DNA of 17,182 nt from an uncultured Clostridia bacterium (GTDB lineage: Bacteria; Bacillota; Clostridia; TANB77; CAG-508): the NCBI GenBank assembly GCA_934149275.1, contig CAKPEG010000025.1, forward strand, positions 1-17,182. Reading direction: 5' to 3'. Position numbers and translations under genes: made by a program. The notes under the pieces are model-generated. The model ran no database searches. It was not told where the DNA came from and saw only the letters and a program-made list of their open reading frames with translations. Shown here piece after piece: positions 1 to 9,089 of this stretch; the stretch's first letter is position 1; each line of letters opens with the position of its first letter.

Positions 1-1407
1 AAATGGTGTTTCTTGGTAGTAATATGTTACTACTGTTTCAGTTTGCTCAAAAGTTCCTTTAGCATTTGATGGTACAATGTAATTACCATCTGTATCTTTT
101 TCTAATCCATATCTTTCTATATCAATCTTAGGTGCGGTTTCATATTTACTTCCAATTTTACCTATAATGTATTCATCATCTGCTGCTTTATCTGTTGTAT
201 AATTTCCATCTCTATCCTTAATATAATGATGTACTACAACACTTGATACATTTTTTTCAAATGAAACTTTTATATGTTTATCTTCTTGAACTTTGCTAAA
301 TACTGGTAGTGTAACAACGCCATTTGTATCAGGCCTAAATTCAACTTTTTCTCCATTTATTTCAACACTATATACTGAATAACCAGCTTCTGGAGTAATT
401 AGTATTGGTGTTATACTGTCATAATCATATTTAACTTTTTCAACAAAATTAATATTATTTTCAGAAGGTGTTCCAGTTATTGATCCTCCTCTTTCTCCAT
501 CTGAGTTTTCTTCAATTTCAGTAGTTATTTTGAATTCTTTTAACTTGTTTTCAACATTAATTTCTTGAATTTCTGGTATTTCAGCAGAGGTAACAACATT
601 ATCTAAATTAATAATATATGCATCAGAATAACCTTGCGATCTCAATAAATTTGCAGTATCTCCACAAGATAGTGATGTACTGTCAAATCCTCCTACTGCT
701 ACAAAGCTTTTGTTAGATAATTGTGTTATTCCATAGTTTTCATCATAAGAATTACCATCAAATGTTTTATACCATTCTACTTCATTTCGAGCATTTAATT
801 TAACAATTATTGCATCATTTTGACCAGCTGTACTTGTAATATCATTAGTTCCGTCTCCATCAATATCAAAATCTTTAGAATAGAACCATCCTCCAAGTAA
901 TACTCCTCCATCTTCTGTAGCAGTTACGGTCATTATTTTATCATCATTATTTGTTCCTCCAAATACTTGGCTTGAAACATACTCTCCAGTTGCAGAAGAA
1001 AATTTTATCATAATTGAACTTGAATAATTAGTTGTAGGTGCATTAATTGTTTCTGTTCCAATCGTTAGATTACTTGCAAATCCTCCTACTGCAACTATAT
1101 TATCTTCACTATCTGTTATAATTTTAGCAATTGATTCATCATTTGAACCTCCTATTTTTTTGTTCCATTTATATGTTCCATCTGTAGAAAATGCAACTAT
1201 TGCTGAATCTTGATTTCCTGCGTTTGTAATAGACTTTCCATCTACTGTAATATTACCTAAATAATTTATGGAAGCTACTATTCCTTGTGAAGTTTCAGTT
1301 ACAGATGTTACATCAATGTCTCCTGTTCCTGTAATTGCTTTATGCCATTTATAATTACCGCTGGCATCATAGCAAATAATATATCCGTTATTCTTTCCGT
1401 TTTTTTG
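1..1407 (-). CDS. Giant surface adhesin, third-frame segment: propeller blades and MucBP domain (partial, no stop in window)
   Basis: This is the continuation of the adhesin that starts at 6044, reached only after a second frameshift. I translated it directly: it is open from 1407 to the window edge, with a stop (TAA) just upstream and no start codon near the junction. Residues from the junction to about position 590 are repeats of roughly 45-55 residues (pattern: hydrophobic strand, Asp/Ser-x-x-Gly, x-Trp, then a V-A-V-G-G-F strand). They complete the propeller begun in the previous segment. One loop, DIDGDGTND, looks calcium-binding. A linker with Glu-rich sequence follows. The last ~80 residues (from VVVHHYIKDRDGN to VTYYYQETPF) match the MucBP pattern of mucin-binding proteins. 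Known of the family: MucBP repeats occur in cell-surface adhesins. Inferred: mucus or matrix binding. The anchor lies beyond the window. Confidence 0.75.
1388..1407 (-). other. Frameshift site 2 (A7 tract) in the giant adhesin
   Basis: The interval is bounded by a TAA in the new frame at 1410-1408 and the TAA of the old frame at 1390-1388. It starts with a coding-strand A7 run (T7 at 1400-1406). As at the first site, one base has to be skipped (or two added). The propeller repeat pattern is interrupted on one side and resumes on the other, so the frame change is supported by protein structure and not only by ORF length. Confidence 0.75.
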
Positions 1408-2485
1408 TTATTGTCGTGTTATTAATAACAATTGTTGGACTAGCAAATTTTCCTACAGCAACAATATCTCCGTTTGCTAAAACTTTAATATCATTCATCT
1501 GGTCATCATAATTTCCTCCAATTGTTCTTTCCCAAATTTTGTTTCCATTACTGCTGAATTTAACTAAAAGTGCTTCTTTTTGGTTCGAACTATTTACATA
1601 TCCTCCTACAATGTATCCTCCATCAGCTGCTATATCAATACTATTAAATTCATCACTTTTATTTGTTCCGCTACTTTTAAACCATTCTATGTTGCCTTCT
1701 GCATTATATTTAGTAATTAATTGATCTAAGCTGCCTTCTGACTTGCTATCTATATTACCGTCTCCATCTATATCTAATTTTCCTGAAAAACTACCAACAA
1801 CAACGTATCCACCATCTTCTGTACTCTTTACGTCATAAATATTTTGTATTCCCTGACCAGTAATTGTTTTTGTGGATTTTATTGTAAATTCTGTTTCTTC
1901 GGGTTTACTACTACCTATTCCTATATAATATGTTCTTTCTTCTTCATTTTCTGGTAATTCATATCCTTCTGGTGCTTTAATTTCAACCGCTTTATACAAT
2001 CCTTCTTGTAAATTCACATTAATTTCGCCATTCTCATCTGTTATGTATCCATCAGCATTTCCAATAATTTCTCCATTTAAGTTAGTTATTTGGAATACAG
2101 CTCCTGGCAATAGCTTAGAATTGTCTCCTGTTTTTCTTAATTTAAATATTTCGCTATTTACCAACGTGAATCCTATACTATCTTCACTTTCTTCTTGCTC
2201 TTTTAGTACTTCTTCTCCTTCTAGAATTGTTATGTGCATTTTTCCTTCTTTTTTCTCAGCTTTAAACTTAATCTCTCTTGAATCTGTAATATACCCTTCT
2301 GTTGCTTTAACTTCTTTTAATATATATTCTCCAGTTATATATTTTCCGTCAACATATTGATATAAATTAGAAATAGTTGTTTCACCATTTTCATCAGTTG
2401 TATAATAACTTTCTTCCATTGTATCTATTGATGTTAATTTAAATTGCGTTCCCTCTAATGCTGTTCCGGTTTTTGTCTTGTTTTT
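1388..2485 (-). CDS. Giant surface adhesin, second-frame segment: SpaA-like domains and first propeller blades
   Basis: This frame opens right after a TAA at 2488-2486 and ends at TAA 1390-1388. The first ATG, at 2419, sits in the middle of a domain and has no ribosome site, so it is not a real start. The sequence before that ATG (GTALEGTQFKLTS) is the expected continuation of the SpaA-like domain cut off at the end of the preceding frame. Two prealbumin-like SpaA domains follow, with the hallmark strands 'GEYILKEVKATEGY' and 'GLYKAVEIKAPEGYELP'. From about position 1850 the repeats change to propeller blades (DGGYVVVGSF, DGGYIVGGYV, NGDIVAVGKF) with a DIDGDGNID loop. The reading stops about three blades in, and the blade pattern resumes in the next frame. 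I read this as part of one broken or frameshifted gene, not as an independent gene. Confidence 0.75.
   Translation of the reverse strand, partial: KNKTKTGTALEGTQFKLTSIDTMEESYYTTDENGETTISNLYQYVDGKYITGEYILKEVKATEGYITDSREIKFKAEKKEGKMHITILEGEEVLKEQEESEDSIGFTLVNSEIFKLRKTGDNSKLLPGAVFQITNLNGEIIGNADGYITDENGEINVNLQEGLYKAVEIKAPEGYELPENEEERTYYIGIGSSKPEETEFTIKSTKTITGQGIQNIYDVKSTEDGGYVVVGSFSGKLDIDGDGNIDSKSEGSLDQLITKYNAEGNIEWFKSSGTNKSDEFNSIDIAADGGYIVGGYVNSSNQKEALLVKFSSNGNKIWERTIGGNYDDQMNDIKVLANGDIVAVGKFASPTIVINNTTITKKRKE
2439..2485 (-). other. Frameshift site 1 (A7 tract) in the giant adhesin
   Basis: The first frame must be left and the second entered between the TAA at 2488-2486 (stop in the new frame) and the TAA at 2441-2439 (stop in the old frame). 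A run of seven A on the coding strand (T7 at 2481-2487) lies at the start of this interval, and an A5 run lies at 2470-2474. One base must be skipped (+1) or two added. Domain continuity (SpaA strand before, GTALEGTQF after) shows that the two frames belong together. It could be a real mutation, a phase-variable tract, transcriptional slippage or a homopolymer sequencing error. Confidence 0.75.
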
Positions 2486-5400
2486 TTATTTTTAAGCTGT
2501 ATGTAGGAATATTTTCACTCTTTGTATTAACATTAACAATAGCTTTATTCATATTATTTTTTTCAACAATAGTTGCTTTTTGGAATTCTTCATCATCACT
2601 ATTTATAACTAGCTGATTATTAGAGTCTCTAGAAACAGTGAATGATATTTCATTTTGATTTATATAGTATCCGTCTGCTTTAATTTCTTGTAGCTTATAT
2701 TTTATATTTGGAATTAAATTTATTATTGAAAGTTCACTCTGACTATCTGTTGTAAAAATTTTTCCAACCTCTCCATAAATTCCACCTGTTAATTTAAATT
2801 TAATTCCTTTTAACTTTTCTCCTGTTTGACTCGATTTAAGAATTTTTATATCATATTTTGCTATGTCTTCTACTTCAATATTTAAAACACACTTGCCTTC
2901 TATATCAGTTATATTAGCATCATTTTTTAAACTTCCTGAAATAATATTCACTTTGAGATTCTCTTGATCATCTGCTGTAACTTTAAATTTAATTTCATCA
3001 TTATTTAAAATGTAGTTTGAAGGTGTTTGAATTTCCTTCACTGTATATTCTTTATCTATAAATAAGCCTTCAATATTTATAATTCCATTAGCATCTGTAA
3101 TTCCAGTTTTTGTCATTTGGTCATTTGTTACTTTATATGTAGCACCTTCAACTCTAGTATCTGTTCCCGCTTTTGACTTAGTAATCTTCATTGTATATTT
3201 TTTAGCAATCATAATTCCTAATTTATTTGATTCTACTTTAGCTTTTAATTTTCCATCTTCAGTATCAAAGCAAAACTCTACTGCATGCGTACTATATGTA
3301 ATATCATTATATTTAGTATTAGAAGGTATTTCTATACCATAGCTAAATACTAATGATTCTTTAGGTGAAAGAATATAATCATTTAAGTCTATCAAATATG
3401 TTTTTACGTTTGCCCAATCTGTTATTTCATCAGAACTCTTCCATTCATTTTTAGTGTCATTTAAATCTGTTGATACTATTTCGTTACTTGAATAATATAC
3501 TTTAGCTTTTTCCTTTATATTATTAGGTAAAGTTATTCCTCCTGCTTTCATTGTAACAGAATATGTTGAACCCATATCCATTTCATTAATCTGATATTTA
3601 TTTCCTTTAAAAGGTATTTTACCTATTAATTTAACTTCACTAATTGTTTTAGAATAGTTATTTGTAATTGTTTGATTTATCTGTGCATTTTGTGATTGGT
3701 TTGATTTGTCTAGTATAGCTATTTGTGGAGATACAACTTTTGTTCCATTTTCATCGAAATCACTTAAATTTTGAGAAGTAAGCAATGATGTTGGTGCAAT
3801 TATTTGCAATGAATTTGTTTTATATAATACATTTTCATCTGTTTTTCCATCTCCATTTATATCTAAAATATCTAATGCACTGGAAGTAGTTTTATAGCTA
3901 TGGCAACTCTTATTAATTGCATACAATTTAATTAATTTAGTTGTTGCAGCTTCTCTTGGATCTGCTGTTATATCAGCATTTACTGTTATTTTATAATCTG
4001 AATCTTTTATACTATTAGTATAAATTTTTATAAATTTCTTTTCATTTTCTTCATATGTTTCATAAGATGAAATTTCTGTATCATCTTTGTCAACAGTTAC
4101 AGATTTTAGATTAATGTCTAAAATCTGTTCTGGAAATTCAATAACAAATATACTATTTCCCCACTTTGCTTCATTATAATAAGAAGTTTCCGTTGTAATT
4201 GTCATAGTCATATCTTTTGTTTCTTGATTTGAAATAACAGTTGGTGAAACATTGAACTTTAAAGCTGAAACTTGTTTTTCATAGTAAGCATAATTTTCTG
4301 TTGAATTAATTTCTGTTTTTATTGAGTTTTCAATTTTTCCGCCTTCTACGTATGAATATATATAATTTATTTTCTCAAATTCTTCTAACGAAATTTCTGA
4401 TGTTATTTTATCATCGTCAATTTCTTTAATCTGATATAAATATAAATATGAATTAGGATTTATTTTACTTGTTTCAACTCTTATTGATTTAACTGTCTTT
4501 TCAAATTTAAAAGGACTACTTGAAGTGTAATCATTACATTCACTTTTGGTTACACTAAGTAAAAGTTCATCTGTCTCATTATCATAAACTTTTATCCATC
4601 CGTCTTCTGGTAGTAATCCATCCAAATTTGAAAAGTAAACACCTGTAGTTTTTATATAATTTGTCATGTCAGTATATATTTCTGATGAATTTAAAAATTT
4701 ATCACTTTGCTTTTCTTTCATATACATACCGTCTTGAATTTCGTTTCCTGTATAGCCTTTCCATGCTACTATATATTCATCTTTGTCTTTTTCGTTCTTT
4801 CCAATATTATTATATGTATCCAATAGTGCTTTTTTAGAAATAATATTTCTATAATAATTTGAGTCTGTATTTAATACATTTTTTCCTATTTCTATATCAA
4901 ATGTAGCTTCGTCACCTTTGGCTTCACTCCATGTATGTGTATAATCCTTTTCATTTGATGATATGTAAGGATTTTCATTTGAAAATTCTTCACTACTATT
5001 GTTATAACCATAGTACTTTCCTCTTGTTGGAAATGTAATACTAATTAAACTCTCTTCTGATTTTTCATATGCTTCTAATGGATATTTTACTTGAATAGAG
5101 TAACTATTATATCTGGAAACACTTTGTAAGATATTTCCCCTATTATCTATCACAGCTTCTCTTGACACTGTTAATACTTTACTTTCTTTATCATAATCAT
5201 AAGTGCAATTTTGAGAAGTAACAGTTGCACTTATTGCATCATATCCATTTAATGTTGGTATTGTAATTTCTGTAATTTGTTTTTGTATTAATAATTCTTT
5301 TGCTATTTCTTCATATCCCACGTCAAAATTAAGAAGGAGACCATCTGCTTTAACAGCAGTCATAATATCATGATTTGTTTTAATTACATTATTTTGATAT

Positions 5401-6044
5401 GCTTGAGTTTTTGTATTTCCATACCAATCTATTTTCAATCCAACTGTCTTGTTAATATTTACCGTTTTCGTTCCATCATCAGATATCCATGTTCCTGTAA
5501 GAATTATCTGATTATTTGCAGTACTATAATTATTTATATTATTTCCAATATTCGCATTTACAGTACCAAAGAATAGTCTTTGCGTTCCATGTGAAATTGT
5601 ATTTAGTTCTAGTTCTTTAATGTCATTTCCAATATAATCTTTTTTTAGAACATCATCTTTTAGTAAAGTAGATGAAAAATAAAAATTTTTCCCATTAATT
5701 GATATCTTTCCGTTCTCAAGTCGTCCTTCATCGGTAACGCTAATATCAAAATATAATGAAGCTTTTTTCCCAATATTATTACATGTACCATCATATCTTT
5801 CAGCATAACCATCATTGTCAAGATCTCTAATAAAAAAACTACTAAACTTTACATACTCACAATTGTCAATGTTAGAATCACTCTCTGTAACTTGGTTATA
5901 TGTCATAGCTCTTCTATATTCGTTGTTGTTAATGTCAATTCTTTTTGAATTTTTATTTTTTATTAAATTAGGTTGAATTATATCGATTGCGAATATAAAT
6001 ATAATTGCAATCAATATGGTTAATGTTTTTTTTCTCTTTCTCAT
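2439..6044 (-). CDS. Giant surface adhesin, N-terminal part with signal peptide and SpaA-like domains
   Basis: It encodes 1201 residues up to a premature stop. The start ATG is preceded by AGAAGGA at slightly short spacing. The N-terminus is typical of a secreted protein: MRKRKK followed by a hydrophobic segment (about residues 7-24). A large beta-rich region that I do not recognise fills residues 45-940. It carries two EF-hand-like loops, DLDNDG near 74 and DINGDG near 724, which suggests calcium-stabilised folding. From about 948 come SpaA-like (prealbumin/Cna-B type) domains: YTMKITKSKAGTDTRVEGATY, then one at about 1062 (YDIKILKSSQTGEKLKGIKF). A third begins at about 1183 and is cut off by the frameshift. 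In this family, SpaA domains form stalks of pilins and adhesins, often with internal isopeptide bonds. Inferred: exported adhesin. If translation really stops at 2439, the product has no anchor and would be released. Confidence 0.8.
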   Translation of the reverse strand: MRKRKKTLTILIAIIFIFAIDIIQPNLIKNKNSKRIDINNNEYRRAMTYNQVTESDSNIDNCEYVKFSSFFIRDLDNDGYAERYDGTCNNIGKKASLYFDISVTDEGRLENGKISINGKNFYFSSTLLKDDVLKKDYIGNDIKELELNTISHGTQRLFFGTVNANIGNNINNYSTANNQIILTGTWISDDGTKTVNINKTVGLKIDWYGNTKTQAYQNNVIKTNHDIMTAVKADGLLLNFDVGYEEIAKELLIQKQITEITIPTLNGYDAISATVTSQNCTYDYDKESKVLTVSREAVIDNRGNILQSVSRYNSYSIQVKYPLEAYEKSEESLISITFPTRGKYYGYNNSSEEFSNENPYISSNEKDYTHTWSEAKGDEATFDIEIGKNVLNTDSNYYRNIISKKALLDTYNNIGKNEKDKDEYIVAWKGYTGNEIQDGMYMKEKQSDKFLNSSEIYTDMTNYIKTTGVYFSNLDGLLPEDGWIKVYDNETDELLLSVTKSECNDYTSSSPFKFEKTVKSIRVETSKINPNSYLYLYQIKEIDDDKITSEISLEEFEKINYIYSYVEGGKIENSIKTEINSTENYAYYEKQVSALKFNVSPTVISNQETKDMTMTITTETSYYNEAKWGNSIFVIEFPEQILDINLKSVTVDKDDTEISSYETYEENEKKFIKIYTNSIKDSDYKITVNADITADPREAATTKLIKLYAINKSCHSYKTTSSALDILDINGDGKTDENVLYKTNSLQIIAPTSLLTSQNLSDFDENGTKVVSPQIAILDKSNQSQNAQINQTITNNYSKTISEVKLIGKIPFKGNKYQINEMDMGSTYSVTMKAGGITLPNNIKEKAKVYYSSNEIVSTDLNDTKNEWKSSDEITDWANVKTYLIDLNDYILSPKESLVFSYGIEIPSNTKYNDITYSTHAVEFCFDTEDGKLKAKVESNKLGIMIAKKYTMKITKSKAGTDTRVEGATYKVTNDQMTKTGITDANGIINIEGLFIDKEYTVKEIQTPSNYILNNDEIKFKVTADDQENLKVNIISGSLKNDANITDIEGKCVLNIEVEDIAKYDIKILKSSQTGEKLKGIKFKLTGGIYGEVGKIFTTDSQSELSIINLIPNIKYKLQEIKADGYYINQNEISFTVSRDSNNQLVINSDDEEFQKATIVEKNNMNKAIVNVNTKSENIPTYSLKIKKQDKNRNSIRGNAI

Positions 6045-6253
6045 GTTCCTTCTCTAAACTTCTTTATATTTTATTTTTTATAATAATTACATTTTTTTTT
6101 ATTAAAGTAAATAACAAAAAAATACATTTAATCAACAATAATTGTTTAACTTATATCTTGCGTAGTGCTTTGCACTTTTTAATATTTTAATATCTTTTAT
6201 TTATTTTTTTTTTTACAAAACATTACTTTTCTTACGGAATAGCACAAAAAAGC
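6045..6253. other. Non-coding A+T-rich leader region upstream of the giant adhesin
   Basis: No gene is visible here. The stretch is very A+T-rich with long T runs on the given strand. A small perfect hairpin (AGTGC-TTT-GCACT, 6164-6176) is followed by T5 on the plus strand, which resembles a weak plus-strand terminator, but no plus-strand gene reads into it. The promoter for the adhesin should lie here. I see only poor -35/-10 candidates and do not call one. Confidence 0.5.
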
Positions 6254-6294
6254 AAAAATAGAACATGGAATGTTAAATTCCATGTTCTATTTTT
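6254..6294 (-). terminator. Strong rho-independent terminator after the lectin-like gene
   Basis: A perfect 17-bp inverted repeat (arms 6254-6270 and 6278-6294, 7-nt loop) lies about 60 bases past the stop at 6354. In the minus direction it ends in T5, then GC, then T6. It separates the lectin-like gene from the adhesin. Confidence 0.85.
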
Positions 6295-6353
6295 ATAAAT
6301 CATTTTATATTATTCTTTTATTAAAATATCTTCGATTAGGTTAATTTTCAAAT

Positions 6354-7646
6354 TTATTTAATATATAAATAAGCTCTAGTTCCTATTCCATTCATTGTAA
6401 TTTTTGGATTATATCCATATCTATATGGAGCTGATCCTCCTGAACCAATATTTCCACAATCGCCACCTCTACATCTTCGTGCATTTTCATTGTTTGTTTC
6501 TAAAGTCCATTCATATACATTTCCTCCCAAATCATAAATGTTGTTAGCCTTAGTATATTCTGTACTTCCTGATGGGATTTTTATACTAGTATTTTGCAAT
6601 TTGGTTAATATATTTCCGTTCGTGTCAGTATATTCAAAGGTACTGTTTTTATAGTTTCCCCAACTAGTTGAATTTTTTATTTCAGAATTTGTCTTATTTC
6701 CACTATCAATTAACCACTGCAAAGTTTCATCCCATAAGCATCCCCATATCATACTTGTTTCTACATTTATATTTGTATCTATTCTTTTTAAATTAGTGTA
6801 TAGAAAATACCAGTTTTGGTTGCTTATGACATTGTTCATTCTTTGAACTACTGGCTTCTCTTCAGCTATATTTCCTGTCTCATATCTTCCTATCCAAAAT
6901 CCTCCATAAATTTGAATTGATTCAATTGTTGATTCAAAAGTATCTTGTAATTCATTTAACAATTTCTTTTTCGTCATTCCCTGCAATCCATATCTTGAGA
7001 AGTACATCTCATTATCATAAGTAGATAATACGTTAGGCTCGTAATTGTTGTTTGCATATACACTTCTTTCTGAATAGCTATATGTGTATAACTTACTCTT
7101 TTTCTTTCCACTTGAATCTGTTTCATATATTCTACTAATATCTGGTACAGGTACCCACACCCATTGATTTCTTGTGCAAGACTCATTCCAAGCATTTTCA
7201 TTTGTTACTTCTTCTGTTCCTTCATAAATAACAAACCCTGTGTTTACTGTGTGCTCTCCATCGGCTCCTGATGCTATATATCCTTTTGGTACAGGTACTG
7301 CTACATTCGCTGTATCATATACTATATCAACTTTTGTTAAATCCCACTCGCTTGTATTGACCGTTTGTACTGATGTTGCATCATTTTGTGTGCTTATACT
7401 ACTATTGTTCACACTATTTTGACTTTCATCATTCTCTTTTGTATTATTACCATTTTGAGTCGTTTCTTCGTTTAATTGAGTTTCATCAGATTTATTATTT
7501 TCTTGTTCTGCATTTGCTTGTGGTAAGTTCACTTTTGAAATTTCGTTTTTACTTTTTAATTCTAATGATATAATTAGTGCTGATACTAAACAAACTATAA
7601 TCAGTATTATAATCACTGGTATAATCCATTTTTTATTTTTCTTCAT
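6354..7646 (-). CDS. Membrane-anchored C-type-lectin/FGE-like protein, candidate DGR variable protein
   Basis: It encodes 430 residues. I choose the ATG at 7646 (MKKNKK). A TTG 21 bases upstream is in frame but lacks a ribosome site, while GAGAAG precedes the ATG. A single membrane helix (about residues 7-28, WIIPVIIILIIVCLVSALII) is followed by a low-complexity Asn/Gln/Thr/Ser linker to about residue 100 and then a globular domain. The domain has the motifs NQWVWVPVPD, GGFWIGRYETG, and near the C-terminus NIYDLGGNVYEWTLE, RGGDCGN and GTRAYLYIK, in the order typical of formylglycine-generating-enzyme-like (sulfatase-modifying factor) folds. In the known family, this fold also serves as the scaffold of variable proteins diversified by retroelements, with variable residues between the RGG and the final R-x-x-LYIK strand. 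Here that stretch is rich in Cys, Gly and Tyr. No reverse transcriptase or template repeat is present in the window, so DGR targeting is inference. Catalytic FGE activity is unlikely given the membrane-tethered architecture. Confidence 0.75.
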   Translation of the reverse strand: MKKNKKWIIPVIIILIIVCLVSALIISLELKSKNEISKVNLPQANAEQENNKSDETQLNEETTQNGNNTKENDESQNSVNNSSISTQNDATSVQTVNTSEWDLTKVDIVYDTANVAVPVPKGYIASGADGEHTVNTGFVIYEGTEEVTNENAWNESCTRNQWVWVPVPDISRIYETDSSGKKKSKLYTYSYSERSVYANNNYEPNVLSTYDNEMYFSRYGLQGMTKKKLLNELQDTFESTIESIQIYGGFWIGRYETGNIAEEKPVVQRMNNVISNQNWYFLYTNLKRIDTNINVETSMIWGCLWDETLQWLIDSGNKTNSEIKNSTSWGNYKNSTFEYTDTNGNILTKLQNTSIKIPSGSTEYTKANNIYDLGGNVYEWTLETNNENARRCRGGDCGNIGSGGSAPYRYGYNPKITMNGIGTRAYLYIK

Positions 7647-7684
7647 TCGTCTTCTCTTTTCACACAAAATAATTTTTCAATATT

Positions 7685-7713
7685 ATTTTATACATAAATT
7701 TTTCTTTTGTAAA
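7685..7713 (-). promoter_or_regulatory. Promoter of the lectin-like gene
   Basis: A -35 of TTTACA (7713-7708), a 17-base spacer and a -10 of TAAAAT (7690-7685) lie about 40 bases before the ATG at 7646. This is a good housekeeping-sigma match. Confidence 0.65.
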
Positions 7714-7714
7714 G

Positions 7715-7736
7715 GTAAAAAATAACCATTTTACCG
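7715..7736 (-). terminator. Weak A/T-rich hairpin after the transporter gene
   Basis: The stem is GGTAAAA pairing with the TTTTTACC side, followed by TTT in the minus direction. It lies about 90 bases past the stop at 7824 and abuts the -35 of the next gene, so it could be a terminator, an operator, or both. Confidence 0.35.
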
Positions 7737-7823
7737 TGTCATGAGACTTCCTTTTTAACATATAAAAAATAGAAAATTTTTATATATTTTCATTGTAATA
7801 TAATTAAAATGACATTATATTAA

Positions 7824-8969
7824 CTATAAATTCTTAACTTCTATCTGTTCTTTTTTCTTTTTTTCTCTTATTTCTATGAAATCTACTATTAGTAATTTTA
7901 GTATTGCAATGACTGGTACTGATAAGAACATTCCTATTACTCCGAAAAATTCTCCGCCTATGGTTACTGCAAATATTACTAGTATTGGACTTATTTTTAA
8001 TCCGTCTCCTAATATTTTAGGGTTTATTATGTTAGCATCTATTTGTTGTAATATTATAACTGTTACTGCCATTATTAATGCTTGTTGTACTCCTCCTGTG
8101 AATACAGTTATTAAAACTGCTACGGCTATGGCGATTATAGCTCCAAAGTATGGGATGATATTGAACAATCCTATAAAGAATCCAAGTAGTATTGAATATT
8201 TTACTCCAATTATTGAAAGTGCTACTGATACTAGGATTCCAATTATTATTGCATCTATAATTTGACAGTATATGAAGTCTAGTAAAATTTTATTTGATGT
8301 TGTGAAATATTTGCTTAATCTCGTGTATGCTGGTTCGTCAAATAGAGATTTCCCTAGCTTTTTTAGAAATTCTTTGATTTCTTTTCTTTGTAGCAATATG
8401 TATATTGAGATTACTATTGTTACAAAAATGTTAAATACTGCTCCAAATACTCCTATTACTGTATTTATATAGCCTAGTATTCTGTCTGTGCTTAGGTATG
8501 TTCCTATATCAAATGATTGTACTTTATTTATTATTTCTTCTACATTTACTTTTTTCAAGATTGAATTTTCGTCTGCATTTGCTACATAATTTTTTGCGTC
8601 TTCTATGTAGTTTGGGTAGTTATTAACAAGTTCTTGTATGCTTTCTTTAATTGGTGGCATAACACAGTTTATTAATAAAATTATTAATAGAATTGCTATT
8701 ATATAAACTGCAAATATGCTTACAGGTCTTGATATTTTTTCTAATGCCTCATTTTTGTTTAAAATTCTTTCCAAAAATGTTATTGGTCTATAAAACAAGT
8801 ATGCTACTATTACTCCCATTATAAATGGCATTATAACTGATATAACTCTTTTGGCTAAATCCCATAATGCTCCAAAGTCGCTTACAAATTTATAAACGAA
8901 TATTAAGGCCATTCCTAATGTGAAATAGTAAAACCATTTGCTTATACTTTTTCCTCTTCTTATTTTCAT
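7824..8969 (-). CDS. AI-2E family transporter (PerM/YdbI/TqsA-like membrane protein)
   Basis: It encodes 381 residues, close to the family's usual 340-380. The ATG at 8969 is the only in-frame start after a stop. Its ribosome site is weak (GAGAAA at long spacing). Hydrophobic segments lie at about residues 12-30, 42-62 and 89-110, then several from about 165 to the C-terminus, with a soluble stretch in between (about 110-165). The hallmark C-terminal pattern is present: GLFNIIPYFGAIIA, LQQIDANIINPKILG, and a final FFGVIGMFLSVPVIAILK. Known of the family: members are multi-pass inner-membrane exporters. Some move the signal AI-2 and others act in ion or osmotic homeostasis, so the substrate here is not known. 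The gene has its own promoter overlapping the end of yraN. The C-terminus is a Lys/Glu-rich cytoplasmic tail. Confidence 0.9.
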   Translation of the reverse strand: MKIRRGKSISKWFYYFTLGMALIFVYKFVSDFGALWDLAKRVISVIMPFIMGVIVAYLFYRPITFLERILNKNEALEKISRPVSIFAVYIIAILLIILLINCVMPPIKESIQELVNNYPNYIEDAKNYVANADENSILKKVNVEEIINKVQSFDIGTYLSTDRILGYINTVIGVFGAVFNIFVTIVISIYILLQRKEIKEFLKKLGKSLFDEPAYTRLSKYFTTSNKILLDFIYCQIIDAIIIGILVSVALSIIGVKYSILLGFFIGLFNIIPYFGAIIAIAVAVLITVFTGGVQQALIMAVTVIILQQIDANIINPKILGDGLKISPILVIFAVTIGGEFFGVIGMFLSVPVIAILKLLIVDFIEIREKKKKEQIEVKNL

Positions 8970-9089
8970 TTTTATTTTCTCGTATATTGTAAATATTTAT
9001 TATACGAATTTCTCCTTTCTTTGAAATTTGCTATAATTTTTATATAGATATGTGGATTATTGTTTTTTCATTCACTTTTTAGTTATGTC

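Noticed and set aside
2460..2490. Programmed -1 frameshifting at the adhesin junction (A-rich slippery heptamer)
   Set aside because: The frame change needed is +1 (or -2), and the base before AAAAAC is C, so the X-XXY-YYZ rule is not met. No clear downstream pseudoknot is visible.
7647..7667. TTG at 7667 as the start of the lectin-like protein
   Set aside because: It has no ribosome site in front of it, whereas the ATG at 7646 has one and gives a standard Lys-rich N-terminus before the membrane helix.
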